Positions 1 to 8,289 of a stretch of 64,000 nucleotides of DNA are shown in pieces. Source of the stretch: Pectobacterium actinidiae (GTDB taxonomy: Bacteria; Pseudomonadota; Gammaproteobacteria; Enterobacterales; Enterobacteriaceae). The position numbers were made by a program, and so were the translations under genes. Below the pieces are notes generated by a model. That model was not told where the DNA came from. It saw only the letters and a list, made by a program, of their open reading frames with translations, and did not search any database. The stretch covers positions 2,728,001 through 2,792,000 of the forward strand of contig NZ_JRMH01000001.1 of NCBI RefSeq assembly GCF_000803315.1, written 5' to 3'. How positions within the stretch are numbered: position 1 is the stretch's first letter; every line of letters starts with the position of its first letter.

Positions 1-159
1 ACTAAAGCGCCAGCACCGGCATACCATGCAGAACCTGCTCGACACAGTGATTGGGTACGTCCGGCCTATCCGTTCTCAGGAAAAGGTTCGGCAGGTGGCC
101 ATGCCGCAGTTAACCAGTCAACTGCGCCAGCAACCAAGCCTACACCGGTCAGCGAGTAA
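1..159 (+). CDS. rne: Ribonuclease E, C-terminal end only (partial)
   Basis: Frame 1 is open from the first base to a TAA at 157-159 and gives the last 52 residues of a protein. The tail contains RHSDWVRPAYPF, then GKGSAGGHAA, and ends PTPVSE, which closely follows the end of enterobacterial RNase E as I remember it (RHSDW, GKGAAGGH, and a Pro-rich tail). In the family this C-terminal region is the PNPase-binding end of the degradosome scaffold. The catalytic N-terminal part lies outside the window. A perfect hairpin with a T run follows 20 bases later. The neighbouring pyrC-dinI-bssS group is in the same chromosomal region as rne in E. coli, which supports the call. Confidence 0.88.
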   Translation, partial: TKAPAPAYHAEPARHSDWVRPAYPFSGKGSAGGHAAVNQSTAPATKPTPVSE

Positions 160-178
160 GCCTGACTTATATAGACAA

Positions 179-206
179 ACACCCGCCAATTGGCGGGTGT
201 TTTTTT
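179..206 (+). terminator. Intrinsic terminator after rne
   Basis: An uninterrupted 22-base palindrome (ACACCCGCCA / TGGCGGGTGT around a short AATT centre) is followed by six or more T residues. It sits between rne and the convergent monooxygenase gene and could stop transcription from both sides. Confidence 0.9.
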
Positions 207-221
207 ATGCACAATTATTCG

Positions 222-509
222 TTAGCCTAAAACATTCAATAGCTTGATATCCACACTGTTCGTTTTGCCATCCAACTCCGCCAGCAGATTTTTGAAGTGA
301 TCGCTCTGCTCATGTGATGTCAGGGCATCTCGATTTTTCCAGCGTTCGAAGAACACAAACGAACCGGGTTTATCCACGACTTCATGCAGATCATATTGCA
401 CATTACCCGTTTCCTGTCTGCTAGGTGCCACTACGCGTTTTAGCGTTGCAGTAACATCTGTAATGAACTCTGCTTTTGCCTGAATAGTGGCAACAATACG
501 AATTTCCAT
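222..509 (-). CDS. Small antibiotic biosynthesis monooxygenase (ABM)-type protein
   Basis: A 95-residue protein with the one-domain ferredoxin-like fold pattern of ABM/quinol monooxygenases: N-terminal EIRIVATIQAK strand, central ETGNVQYDLHE, and FVFFERWKNRDALTSHEQSDHF, the usual signature of the family (E-x-W-x(4)-AL-x-x-H). Members dimerise and act on quinones or other small aromatics without a metal or flavin. The reading frame could start two codons upstream, but AAGGG sits six bases before the ATG used here. It is convergent with rne and stands alone. The substrate cannot be read from the sequence. Confidence 0.8.
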   Translation of the reverse strand: MEIRIVATIQAKAEFITDVTATLKRVVAPSRQETGNVQYDLHEVVDKPGSFVFFERWKNRDALTSHEQSDHFKNLLAELDGKTNSVDIKLLNVLG

Positions 510-693
510 ATACATCCCTTATTTATCAATGAAAAGATAATGCTATCAGATGCCAATCCACGGTTAATTTCAAGCATTCATCAACAAACGGATGCATTCA
601 AATGGCTTTACGCTTATCCTTATCCCCCGCCGTATCAGTCCCAAAACCAACCGAAAGACGATGTTTTTCTACTGACCGCCGGAGCGCAATTCC

Positions 694-1737
694 ATGACCG
701 CACAGCCCACTATTCTTAAAATCCGTCGCCCTGACGATTGGCACATTCACCTGCGTGACGATCGGATGCTGGAAACTGTCCTCCCCTATACCAGCCGTTT
801 CTTCGGTCGTGCGATTGTTATGCCTAACCTGACGCCGCCGATTACCAGCGTAGCCAGCGCTATCGCGTATCGGCAGCGCATTTTAGCCGCGGTCCCGCAG
901 GGCGATAACTTTCATCCACTAATGACGTGCTACCTGACCGATGCGTTGGATGCCAATGAAATCGTGAGTGGCTTTGAGCAAGGCGTCTTTACCGCGGCCA
1001 AACTCTATCCAGCCAATGCGACAACGAACTCCAGTCATGGGGTTACCAGCGTCGCCAATATTTCCGGCATTCTGGAACAAATGCAGAAGATTGGCATGCC
1101 GCTACTCATCCATGGTGAAGTTACCGACTCTGCCGTGGATATTTTCGATCGGGAAGCACGCTTCATCGAAACGGTGCTGGAACCCTTACGCAAGCAGTTC
1201 CCTGAGCTGAAGATCGTCCTTGAGCACATTACGACGAAAGAAGCAGCGCAGTATGTTATTGAGGGTAATGATTATCTTGCCGCAACCATTACACCGCAGC
1301 ATCTGATGTTTAACCGCAATCATATGTTGGTTGGTGGCGTTCGCCCTCACCTATATTGCCTACCCATATTAAAACGTAATACGCATCAGCAGGCGCTACG
1401 TGAAGCAGTTGCGAGCGGCTGTGACCGGCTTTTCCTCGGCACTGACTCCGCGCCCCATGCAAAACACAGAAAAGAGTCCAGCTGCGGCTGTGCCGGCGTG
1501 TTCAATGCTCAGGCGGCACTAAGTACCTATGCCACCGTTTTTGAAGAAATGAATGCGCTGGATAAACTCGAAGCATTCTGCTCCCTGAACGGCCCACGCT
1601 TTTATGGCCTGCCAGTGAACGACGGCTGGATTGAACTTCATCGTGAATCCGTCACATTCCCCGAAGAAATCGCTCTCGGCGACGAGTCGCTAATCCCCTT
1701 CCTGGCCGGCCAAAGCCTCAACTGGTCAGTCCGTTAA
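694..1737 (+). CDS. pyrC: Dihydroorotase, pyrimidine biosynthesis
   Basis: PyrC cyclises N-carbamoyl-aspartate to dihydroorotate, step three of de novo pyrimidine synthesis, in the cytoplasm. The protein is 347 residues, the usual class II length. The metal ligands HIH (in WHIHLRD, residues 17 and 19), the carboxylated lysine in [13 protein letters not shown] (about residue 103), HGE (about 140), and GTDSAPH (about 250) are all present, so the enzyme looks intact. The SD is GGAG nine bases before ATG. It is a single-gene unit closed by a hairpin, followed by dinI, an arrangement shared with E. coli. Confidence 0.97.
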   Translation: MTAQPTILKIRRPDDWHIHLRDDRMLETVLPYTSRFFGRAIVMPNLTPPITSVASAIAYRQRILAAVPQGDNFHPLMTCYLTDALDANEIVSGFEQGVFTAAKLYPANATTNSSHGVTSVANISGILEQMQKIGMPLLIHGEVTDSAVDIFDREARFIETVLEPLRKQFPELKIVLEHITTKEAAQYVIEGNDYLAATITPQHLMFNRNHMLVGGVRPHLYCLPILKRNTHQQALREAVASGCDRLFLGTDSAPHAKHRKESSCGCAGVFNAQAALSTYATVFEEMNALDKLEAFCSLNGPRFYGLPVNDGWIELHRESVTFPEEIALGDESLIPFLAGQSLNWSVR

Positions 1738-1743
1738 TCGGCA

Positions 1744-1777
1744 AGCCCATCCGCATTATGCCGATGGGCTAAATTTT
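1744..1777 (+). terminator. Likely terminator after pyrC
   Basis: AGCCCATC and GATGGGCT form an 8-bp stem with an 11-base loop, followed by AAATTTTATT. The T run is interrupted, so it is a moderate candidate. Confidence 0.6.
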
Positions 1778-1807
1778 ATTGTGTGCCTTGTTCTCCATTC
1801 ACAATAA

Positions 1808-1823
1808 CTGTATAAATAAACAG
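1808..1823. promoter_or_regulatory. LexA box (SOS operator) before dinI
   Basis: CTGT-N8-ACAG (CTGTATAAATAAACAG) exactly matches the enterobacterial LexA consensus and lies 20 bases upstream of the dinI start. LexA repression of dinI is established in E. coli, so SOS induction is inferred here. Confidence 0.92.
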
Positions 1824-1843
1824 TTTAAAATTTGGAGGTCAGC

Positions 1844-2083
1844 ATGCGCGTAGAAATCACTCTTGCAAAGACAACGCCTTTACCCGCCGGTGCCGTCGAC
1901 GCACTTAGGCATGAGCTGGAAAAGCGTATTCACAAAATTTATCCCGACACGCCCATTCAAGTTCGTTATGCATCCGCAAATAACCTGACAGTCATGGGCG
2001 CTGGCAAAGAGGACAAAGATCGTATCTCTGAAATCTTACAGGAAACATGGGAAAGCGCCGACGACTGGTTTACCACAGAGTAA
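1844..2083 (+). CDS. dinI: DNA damage-inducible protein DinI
   Basis: DinI binds and modulates RecA filaments and thereby LexA and UmuD cleavage. The 79-residue product begins MRVEITLAKTTPLPAGAVDAL and ends ISEILQETWESADDWF, near-identical to the E. coli family pattern and of typical length (about 80). The reading frame opens four codons earlier with TTG, but that codon overlaps the GGAGG ribosome binding site, so the ATG is used. A consensus LexA box lies just upstream. Monocistronic; the neighbour pyrC is the same as in E. coli. Confidence 0.96.
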   Translation: MRVEITLAKTTPLPAGAVDALRHELEKRIHKIYPDTPIQVRYASANNLTVMGAGKEDKDRISEILQETWESADDWFTTE

Positions 2084-2171
2084 TCTAAAACTTGAAAAAT
2101 AATGAAGATATAGGCTGTAATGGCAGTTTAAAGCGGCAATTCGCCATGTGCTATGACCGAGGGTATGTGTG

Positions 2172-2429
2172 ATGACGGTAGAAAAACCAGAAGAGGCAAT
2201 GACATTTGGGGAACTGCTAGGGCTGATTGGCGAGCAACAACGCAAGATAGACGCTCTTGAACTTGCCTTTTCGTCCCTGGCATTCTGCCTTGATGAAAAA
2301 GCAAACAAACTGATGATTCACAATCTGGCACTCGAATCTCAAAATGAGAATCGAGATCCAGCAATGAAAAAATACCTTGCTCGACTTGCTGCCGCATTGG
2401 AGAAAAATGCAGGATTTGGCGTGGAATAA
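2172..2429 (+). CDS. Small helical protein, possibly IraP-like RpoS anti-adapter
   Basis: An 85-residue product, largely helical with a coiled-coil stretch (EQQRKIDALELAFSSLAFCL, about residues 20-40) and a second helix MKKYLARLAAALEK near the end. No membrane segment or metal motif is seen. The length and the N-terminal coiled-coil pattern (cf. QVEALEIIVTAML in E. coli IraP, from memory) suggest an RssB anti-adapter of the IraP type, but the match is weak. It starts either at GTG 2169 or at the ATG used here; GAGGG is properly spaced for both. The upstream neighbour dinI is separate. Confidence 0.5.
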   Translation: MTVEKPEEAMTFGELLGLIGEQQRKIDALELAFSSLAFCLDEKANKLMIHNLALESQNENRDPAMKKYLARLAAALEKNAGFGVE

Positions 2430-2457
2430 TGCTCTGCCGTCCCTGTTAACAACACTT

Positions 2458-2483
2458 TCGGGATGAAAGCCTATTCATCCCGA
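2458..2483 (+). terminator. Hairpin terminator after the IraP-like gene
   Basis: TCGGGATGAA and TTCATCCCGA form a perfect 10-bp stem with a 6-base loop, followed by TATTTCATTT. It is placed between the small helical protein gene and bssS. Confidence 0.6.
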
Positions 2484-2670
2484 TATTTCATTTGACACAT
2501 CCCTCGTCACTCACTCATACCTGCCTGTGTAATCTTTTTTACAAAAAATTGAAAATATTTCCCATAAATTAAATAAGCAGCAGTATACTGATAATGCTCA
2601 TTTAAAAATAATGAGCCACCTGAAGCCTCATTAGTCACTCATGTTAGTAACTAGTCAATAAGGGGTATTT

Positions 2671-2925
2671 ATGGATAGAAAAAATGAAGTTATTCAGACA
2701 CATCCTCTTGTAGGTTGGGACATCAGTACCGTTGACAGTTATGACGCCATGATGATCCGTTTGCACTACTTATCCACCTCGGACCAAGCACCAGATGAAA
2801 CACATGTGGACCGTACGCTTTGGCTAACGACCGATGTTGCCAGGCAGTTGATACACATACTTGAAGCCGGTATTGCAAAAATCGAATCAACAGACTGTGA
2901 TGCTAGTGATTATCGAAAACATTAG
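2671..2925 (+). CDS. bssS: Biofilm formation regulator BssS
   Basis: The 84-residue product has NEVIQTHPLVGWDISTVDSYDA at the N terminus, LWLTTDVARQ in the middle and ILEAGIAKIES near the end; all are hallmark stretches of enterobacterial BssS (YceP), which is also 84 residues. BssS affects biofilm formation and indole/AI-2 linked signalling in E. coli, by an unknown mechanism. The start ATG is preceded by AAGGGG. A 24-bp-plus strong hairpin follows. The flanking dinI/pyrC genes agree with E. coli synteny. Confidence 0.95.
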   Translation: MDRKNEVIQTHPLVGWDISTVDSYDAMMIRLHYLSTSDQAPDETHVDRTLWLTTDVARQLIHILEAGIAKIESTDCDASDYRKH

Positions 2926-2973
2926 TAATTGATAACGTTATTAATATTATATTCAATACCCATTAACTTTCCT

Positions 2974-3012
2974 AAAATAACAATACCGCCAATAGAGCGG
3001 TATTGTTATTTT
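2974..3012 (+). terminator. Strong bidirectional-type terminator after bssS
   Basis: A 16-bp perfect stem (AAAATAACAATACCGC / GCGGTATTGTTATTTT) with a 7-base loop. The A-rich left and T-rich right ends allow termination on either strand. Confidence 0.88.
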
Positions 3013-3383
3013 AGGGTTATTCTCATTTCTTTTTATAGCCATCCATCTATTAAATCATGCCTATCTGTTCTTATACTCGCACGCCTCTTATACTAATAAT
3101 CACCTGCTACATAATTATTCAACGAATAGAGTCCTCTTCCAGCACCACTAATTTATTCCATTGTCGTCTTTATTCATCCTTTGCCTGAAAACAGGCATTA
3201 GAAATATTTATTTTAAATAAAGCACTTCAATAACCAAACTGAATAAATTATGAATTTAAATTCAAAAAAATTGCTCATGTTTATGATAATGTTGCAATTT
3301 GAAAGTTTATATTGATTTTATGTTTCTTCCTGTTAAATTTCGCCAAATTGACTACGTTATCGATCTGATAAGGAGCTATCACC
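3013..3383. other. AT-rich intergenic region before yceJ
   Basis: About 370 bases without a supported gene. It holds a perfect 14-base palindrome TGAATTTAAATTCA at 3251-3264 and is AT-rich near yceJ, which should contain the yceJ-yceI promoter. I do not see a clear -10/-35 pair that I would defend. Confidence 0.5.
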
Positions 3384-3938
3384 ATGCTTTGGCGTAATAC
3401 CTCTTCTCGTTATGGCCATATCAGCATTCTTTTGCACTGGATTGCAGCGTTAACCGTTTATGGCATGTTCGCTTTAGGGCTGTGGATGGTCACGTTAGGG
3501 TACTACAATATTTGGTATCATCGTGCTCCAGAGATTCACAAAGCCATTGGTGTGCTACTCTTTGCCATCTTAATCTTTCGCGTGGTGTGGCGTTTTATCT
3601 CCCCACCGCCTCCACCGTTGAAAAGCTACTCGACATTTACCCGTATCAGCGCGACGCTGGCTCATATTGCGCTTTATGTCATTCTTTTCGCCATTCTCAT
3701 TAGTGGATACCTCATTTCCACTGCCGAGGGGCATTCCATCTCAGTTTTTGGCTGGTTTTTTGTTCCGGCCATTGTCAGCGGCTTGACGGATCAGGCCGAT
3801 ATAGCAGGCGACGTGCACCTTTATCTTGCATGGGCGGTGGTTGCCTTATCAGCGCTGCACGGCTTAGCCGCATTAAAACACCACTTTATCGATGGTGATA
3901 ACACGTTGAAACGGATGTTGGGTCGCAACGTTCCTTAA
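3384..3938 (+). CDS. yceJ: Cytochrome b561 family membrane protein (YceJ type)
   Basis: A 184-residue integral membrane protein with four hydrophobic segments (about residues 15-35, 50-70, 92-112, 145-165). His residues that can ligate heme are placed as in bacterial cytochrome b561 proteins: LHWIAA (about 18), EIHKAIG (about 53), and [23 protein letters not shown] near the C terminus. The family transfers electrons in the inner membrane; the partner is unknown. SD GGAG. yceI begins 27 bases downstream, so the two are probably one operon, as in E. coli. Confidence 0.9.
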   Translation: MLWRNTSSRYGHISILLHWIAALTVYGMFALGLWMVTLGYYNIWYHRAPEIHKAIGVLLFAILIFRVVWRFISPPPPPLKSYSTFTRISATLAHIALYVILFAILISGYLISTAEGHSISVFGWFFVPAIVSGLTDQADIAGDVHLYLAWAVVALSALHGLAALKHHFIDGDNTLKRMLGRNVP

Positions 3939-3964
3939 CTTTCTGGATTTATGGAGAAATACCA

Positions 3965-4543
3965 ATGCTGAAGAAAACACTACTGAGCCTGACCGCAGTA
4001 TCCATGCTTGCCTCTGCCGGTTCTGCACTGGCGGCAGAGTACAAGTTTGATAAAGAAGGCCAGCACGCGTTTATTGAATTCCGCATTAAACACCTCGGTT
4101 ACAGCTGGCTTTACGGCAGCTTTAACGACTTCGATGGCGCTTTTACCTTTGATGAGAAAAACCCATCAGCGGATAAAGTGAATGTCACTATCAACACCAA
4201 CAGCGTTGACACTAACCACGCTGAACGTGACAAGCATCTTCGTAGTGCAGAGTTTTTAAACGTTACCAAGCATCCACAGGCAACGTTTACCTCCACTGAA
4301 GTGAAGAAAGACGGTGAAGAGTATGATATTACTGGCAACCTGACCTTAAATGGCGTCACCAAGCCCGTTAAGCTGGATGCCAAACTCATCGGTCAGGGTG
4401 ATGACCCGTGGGGTAACTATCGTGCAGGATTTCAAGCTGAAGCCACTATCAAGCTGAAAGACTTCAACATCACGACCGATTTGGGTCCAGCTTCACAGGA
4501 CGTAGAACTGATTATTGCCGTTGAAGGCGTTCGCCAGAAATAA
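3965..4543 (+). CDS. yceI: Periplasmic YceI family lipid-binding protein
   Basis: A 192-residue precursor with a Sec signal peptide cleaved after SALA (about residue 23), giving a mature [16 protein letters not shown] start as in E. coli YceI. The rest carries the lipocalin-like beta-barrel pattern: [36 protein letters not shown], and a C-terminal [17 protein letters not shown]. Family members bind isoprenoid chains in structures; the physiological role is open, with high pH and osmotic induction reported in E. coli. It is cotranscribed with yceJ and closed by a strong terminator. Confidence 0.95.
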   Translation: MLKKTLLSLTAVSMLASAGSALAAEYKFDKEGQHAFIEFRIKHLGYSWLYGSFNDFDGAFTFDEKNPSADKVNVTINTNSVDTNHAERDKHLRSAEFLNVTKHPQATFTSTEVKKDGEEYDITGNLTLNGVTKPVKLDAKLIGQGDDPWGNYRAGFQAEATIKLKDFNITTDLGPASQDVELIIAVEGVRQK

Positions 4544-4569
4544 GGCGGCACATGCATCAACAGTACACA

Positions 4570-4595
4570 GCCCTTTCCGTTGGAAAGGGCTTTTT
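4570..4595 (+). terminator. Intrinsic terminator after yceI
   Basis: GCCCTTTCC / GGAAAGGGC, a 9-bp stem with a 3-base loop and five T residues, between convergent yceI and trhO. Confidence 0.9.
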
Positions 4596-4615
4596 ATTGC
4601 ACGATAAGCCGTTAG

Positions 4616-5683
4616 CTATTCAGCCTTATCTTTCGCTACCGGTGCAGGAATGTGCAGCGTTGATTGCAACAATCCTTTGGATTTATTGAAGATCTTCATC
4701 CCATTTTCACGCCCGCTGCGTATCGCTCTCTGCTCTTCCAACGGCAACTTCGTTTCATCCTGACACTGCGTGCTACAGCAACCTTCGTATTTTTCGGCAC
4801 AGCTCGGACATTGGATAAACAGAAGATGGCACCCTTCATTACGGCAGTTAGTGTGGCTATCACACGACGCTCCGCACTGATGGCAATGCGCGATAACATC
4901 ATCAGAGATACGCTCTCCCATCCGTTCATCAAACACGAAATTCTTGCCGATAAACTTCAGCGGTAAGCCCTGAGCTTTAGCCTGACGCGTATACTCGATA
5001 ATACCGCCCTCGACGTGATACACGTTCTTAAAGCCGTGATGCAGCATGTAGGCGCTGGCCTTCTCGCAACGGATACCGCCCGTGCAGTACATGACAATAT
5101 TTTTATCACGCACCTCGTCCAGCATTTCAACGGCCATCGGCAATTGCTCACGAAACGTATCCGACGGCACTTCCAGTGCATTCTCGAAATGCCCGACTTC
5201 ATATTCGTAATGATTACGCATATCGACAAACACGGTATCAGGATCGTCAGCCATTGCATTAACCTGATCGGCTTTCAGGTATTGACCAACATTCGCCGGG
5301 TTAAAGGTAGGATCGTCAATGCCATCGGCGACAATCCGTTCGCGTACTTTCATACGCAACACCCAAAACGATTTCCCGTCATCTTCGAGAGCGATATTTA
5401 AGCGAATCTGATCGAGTGCCGGATGCGCGCTGAACAATCCAGCTTTAAAGGCATCGAACTGATTATTGGGCACACTGATTTGGGCGTTAATCCCTTCAGT
5501 GGCAATATAAATGCGCCCGAAGACCTTATATTGCTCAAGCTGAATATACAGACGATCGCGAAATGCTTTTGGATCGTCAATCGTAAAATATTTATAGAAG
5601 GAAACTGTGGTACGCGGCTCGGTTTCCGCAAGCATACGTGCCTTCAGTTCCTCATTAGAAATTCGGTTATGTAACACTGGCAT
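4616..5683 (-). CDS. trhO: tRNA uridine(34) hydroxylase (rhodanese-like)
   Basis: TrhO (YceA) makes 5-hydroxyuridine at the wobble base of several tRNAs. The 355-residue protein has an N-terminal acylphosphatase-like domain ([10 protein letters not shown]), a rhodanese domain with active loop [12 protein letters not shown] (Cys about residue 180), and a Cys-rich C-terminal zinc-like region ([28 protein letters not shown]). An upstream ATG exists seven codons earlier, but MPVLHNRIS is the family N terminus and AGGAA lies eight bases before it. It is monocistronic, divergent from the Old Yellow Enzyme gene. Confidence 0.95.
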   Translation of the reverse strand: MPVLHNRISNEELKARMLAETEPRTTVSFYKYFTIDDPKAFRDRLYIQLEQYKVFGRIYIATEGINAQISVPNNQFDAFKAGLFSAHPALDQIRLNIALEDDGKSFWVLRMKVRERIVADGIDDPTFNPANVGQYLKADQVNAMADDPDTVFVDMRNHYEYEVGHFENALEVPSDTFREQLPMAVEMLDEVRDKNIVMYCTGGIRCEKASAYMLHHGFKNVYHVEGGIIEYTRQAKAQGLPLKFIGKNFVFDERMGERISDDVIAHCHQCGASCDSHTNCRNEGCHLLFIQCPSCAEKYEGCCSTQCQDETKLPLEEQRAIRSGRENGMKIFNKSKGLLQSTLHIPAPVAKDKAE

Positions 5684-5899
5684 GGTGTACGTTCCTGTCT
5701 TCATTGAGGTTAACGGGTGGCATTCAACATCAAGCTATAGCTCGATACATCGAATCGCCCGGCATCATACCTGATAGTGCGGAGGCTGTCAGGGCATGAA
5801 ATGAATAGCGCAACGAGAAAGCGTGATCTACCGTAAACCCATGACCTCTGGGATTCATTTTCGCTTTCATGAAGTATCATCATTGAGGGATCTGTCATT

Positions 5900-6994
5900 A
5901 TGAGTCAGCTTTTCACCCCCGTATCGCTTGGTAAACTCGAACTGCCCAATCGAATCATCATTGCCCCCATGTGTCAGTATTCGGCTGAGGACGGCAAAGC
6001 GACAGCCTGGCATACGATGCATTTAGGTCATCTGTCACATTCTGGCGCAGGGCTACTTATTATTGAGGCGACAGCAGTTTCGCCAGAAGGTCGAATATCC
6101 CCGCACGACCTTGGTTTGTGGGATGATGCAACCGAACAAGCCCTTGCCAGCGTGATTCATGCAGTCAAAACCTATTCTGCTATGCCTTTCGGCATACAGT
6201 TGGGGCACGCAGGTCGCAAAGCCTCAACGGGCGTTCCGTGGAGCGGACGGGCATTTCTGCATCCAGATCAGGGTGGCTGGCAGACTATCGCACCATCGGC
6301 TGTTCCTTACAATGCGAGTGATTCGACACCACAGGCCATGTCAGAATCGCAAATCCGTGCGTTAATTGACTCGTTCGTTGACTCTGCTAAACGTGCGGAC
6401 CGCCTGGGTTTTGATCTGATAGAAATTCACGCTGCCCACGGCTATTTACTGCACCAATTCCTTTCACCACTGACAAATCAGCGCATGGATGGCTATGGCG
6501 GTTCACTTCAAAATCGGATGCGTCTGGTCATTGAAATTTACGGCGCGATTCGTGACGTTTTCCCTGAACATAAAGCCGTCGGCGTGCGCATTTCTGCGAC
6601 AGATGGTGTGGAAGGAGGCTGGGATCTGGAACAGTCCGTACAGCTCAGTAAGGCGCTGCACGAATTGGGTTGCGATTTCATCCATGTATCCAGCGGCGGG
6701 CTATCACCGTTACAACAGATTCATCCTGCCCCTAATTATCAGGTGCCGTATGCACAGCGGATTAAACAAGAGGTTGGTATTACAACCATCGCCGTTGGAT
6801 TGATAACCGAGCCGGAACAGGCAGAAGCGATCGTTGCAACCGGAGAGGCAGACGCTATCGGGCTGGCCCGTGCGATACTCTTCAATCCTCGCTGGCCGTG
6901 GCATGCGGCCACCAGACTAGGCGCACAGGTATGTGCACCTGCACAGTACTGGCGTAGTGAACCACGCTACGCCAGAGGCATTTTCAAACAGTAA
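5900..6994 (+). CDS. Old Yellow Enzyme family NADPH dehydrogenase (YqjM/XenA class)
   Basis: A 364-residue FMN-dependent ene-reductase. It opens with LFTPVSLGKLELPNRIIIAPMCQYSA; Cys25 and Tyr27 in this MCQYSA segment are the fingerprints of the thermophilic-like (YqjM/XenA) class. HAAHGYLLHQFLSPLTN holds the substrate-binding His pair, GVRIS and IGLARAILFNP complete the barrel, and the C-terminal YARGIF carries the dimer arginine-finger region. The family reduces activated alkenes, quinones or nitro compounds. The start ATG has only a weak SD (GAGGGATCTGTCATT). It is divergent from trhO with a 200-base promoter gap. The natural substrate cannot be told. Confidence 0.9.
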   Translation: MSQLFTPVSLGKLELPNRIIIAPMCQYSAEDGKATAWHTMHLGHLSHSGAGLLIIEATAVSPEGRISPHDLGLWDDATEQALASVIHAVKTYSAMPFGIQLGHAGRKASTGVPWSGRAFLHPDQGGWQTIAPSAVPYNASDSTPQAMSESQIRALIDSFVDSAKRADRLGFDLIEIHAAHGYLLHQFLSPLTNQRMDGYGGSLQNRMRLVIEIYGAIRDVFPEHKAVGVRISATDGVEGGWDLEQSVQLSKALHELGCDFIHVSSGGLSPLQQIHPAPNYQVPYAQRIKQEVGITTIAVGLITEPEQAEAIVATGEADAIGLARAILFNPRWPWHAATRLGAQVCAPAQYWRSEPRYARGIFKQ

Positions 6995-7254
6995 CGATGG
7001 ATACGATGCGTCAGGCGATCCTTCCAAGGTCGCCGCTTCCCCTTCTCACCACGCGATTTGCCAACAAAGGTTAAAACTCATTCCCAGAAAATGGTACGAT
7101 AAAGTACGCTTTTTGCATAAAAATCAGTCAATAACATGACAGTAATTTGTTTTATTGGCAAAGCACCGCAATAATCTATCTTGCAGTTAACCATTAACTC
7201 GATTTTTTTAACGGTTCGCGTGCTGACCAGCACCAAAATATTGATACTGAGGCC

Positions 7255-8175
7255 ATGACACAAATCCCTTCTTTTAATCGTTCATTGCTACATCCGCGCT
7301 ACTGGCTCACCTGGTTGGGCATCGGCATCCTGTACCTTATCGTTTTGCTGCCCTATCCCGCTATTTATCGTATCGGTACCGCTCTCGGCCATCTGGCTAT
7401 GCATCTGCTGCCAAAACGCGTCAAGATCGCTGCTCGTAACCTTGAGCTGTGTTTCCCCGACATGCCACAGGCTGAGCGTGATGTATTAGTCAGGAAGAAT
7501 TTCGAATCGGTCGGCATGGGCGTGGTTGAAACGGGTATGGCCTGGTTTTGGCCGAATTGGCGTCTCGAACGCTGGTTTACGGTAACAGGCCTTGAGCACA
7601 TACGTCCTGAGAACGAACGTGAGCAAGGTGTATTGCTTATCGGGCTACATTTTTTAACGTTGGAGCTCGGTGCACGCGTTTTTGGTATGCACAATCCCGG
7701 GATCGGCGTTTATCGTCCAAATGATAACAAGCTGATCGACTGGTTGCAGACATGGGGGAGACTACGTTCCAATAAATCCATGCTGGACCGAAAAGATCTT
7801 AAGGGCATGATTCGTGCTCTCAAACAAGGCGACATTATCTGGTATGCCCCGGATCATGATTATGGCCCACGCAGCAGCGTATTCGCCCCGCTGTTTGCCG
7901 TAAACACCGCGGCAACAACCCGTGGGAGCTATATGCTGATAAAAACAGCACATCCGGCAATCATCCCATTTGTGCCACGCCGACTGCCCGAAGGCAAAGG
8001 TTATGAGTTGCTGATTCAGCCTGCTGAACAGGGAGCACCTGTAGATAATGAAACCGTGACCGCCGTTTGGATGAATAAGGTTGTTGAAAAGAACATTCTG
8101 CTCGCACCGGATCAATACATGTGGCTGCATCGCCGTTTCAAAACCCGCCCGGAAGGTGAACCGTCTCTTTATTAA
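7255..8175 (+). CDS. lpxL: Lipid A lauroyltransferase LpxL
   Basis: A 306-residue inner-membrane acyltransferase, the same length as E. coli LpxL (HtrB), which adds laurate from ACP to Kdo2-lipid IVA. There is a single N-terminal transmembrane segment (about residues 17-37), the catalytic HX4E motif in [10 protein letters not shown] (about residue 127), and [20 protein letters not shown], the substrate-binding stretch of the family. LpxP and LpxM are paralogues; LpxL is preferred because of the gene order lpxL-opgH, as in E. coli. Terminated together with convergent opgH by one hairpin. Confidence 0.92.
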   Translation: MTQIPSFNRSLLHPRYWLTWLGIGILYLIVLLPYPAIYRIGTALGHLAMHLLPKRVKIAARNLELCFPDMPQAERDVLVRKNFESVGMGVVETGMAWFWPNWRLERWFTVTGLEHIRPENEREQGVLLIGLHFLTLELGARVFGMHNPGIGVYRPNDNKLIDWLQTWGRLRSNKSMLDRKDLKGMIRALKQGDIIWYAPDHDYGPRSSVFAPLFAVNTAATTRGSYMLIKTAHPAIIPFVPRRLPEGKGYELLIQPAEQGAPVDNETVTAVWMNKVVEKNILLAPDQYMWLHRRFKTRPEGEPSLY

Positions 8176-8238
8176 CTATCCTATGTCAGCACTCACCGTT
8201 CCGATTACTCGTTTCAGGAACAGCTGACAGACGAAAAA

Positions 8239-8268
8239 AAAGCAACGGCGATTGATTGCCGTTGCTTT
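8239..8268 (-). terminator. Terminator between lpxL and opgH
   Basis: AAAGCAACGGC / GCCGTTGCTTT, an 11-bp stem with an 8-base loop. The eight A residues on its left give a U run for the minus strand (opgGH); the plus-strand T run is short. Confidence 0.85.
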
Positions 8269-8289
8269 ACCTTTCACACCACTATGCGG

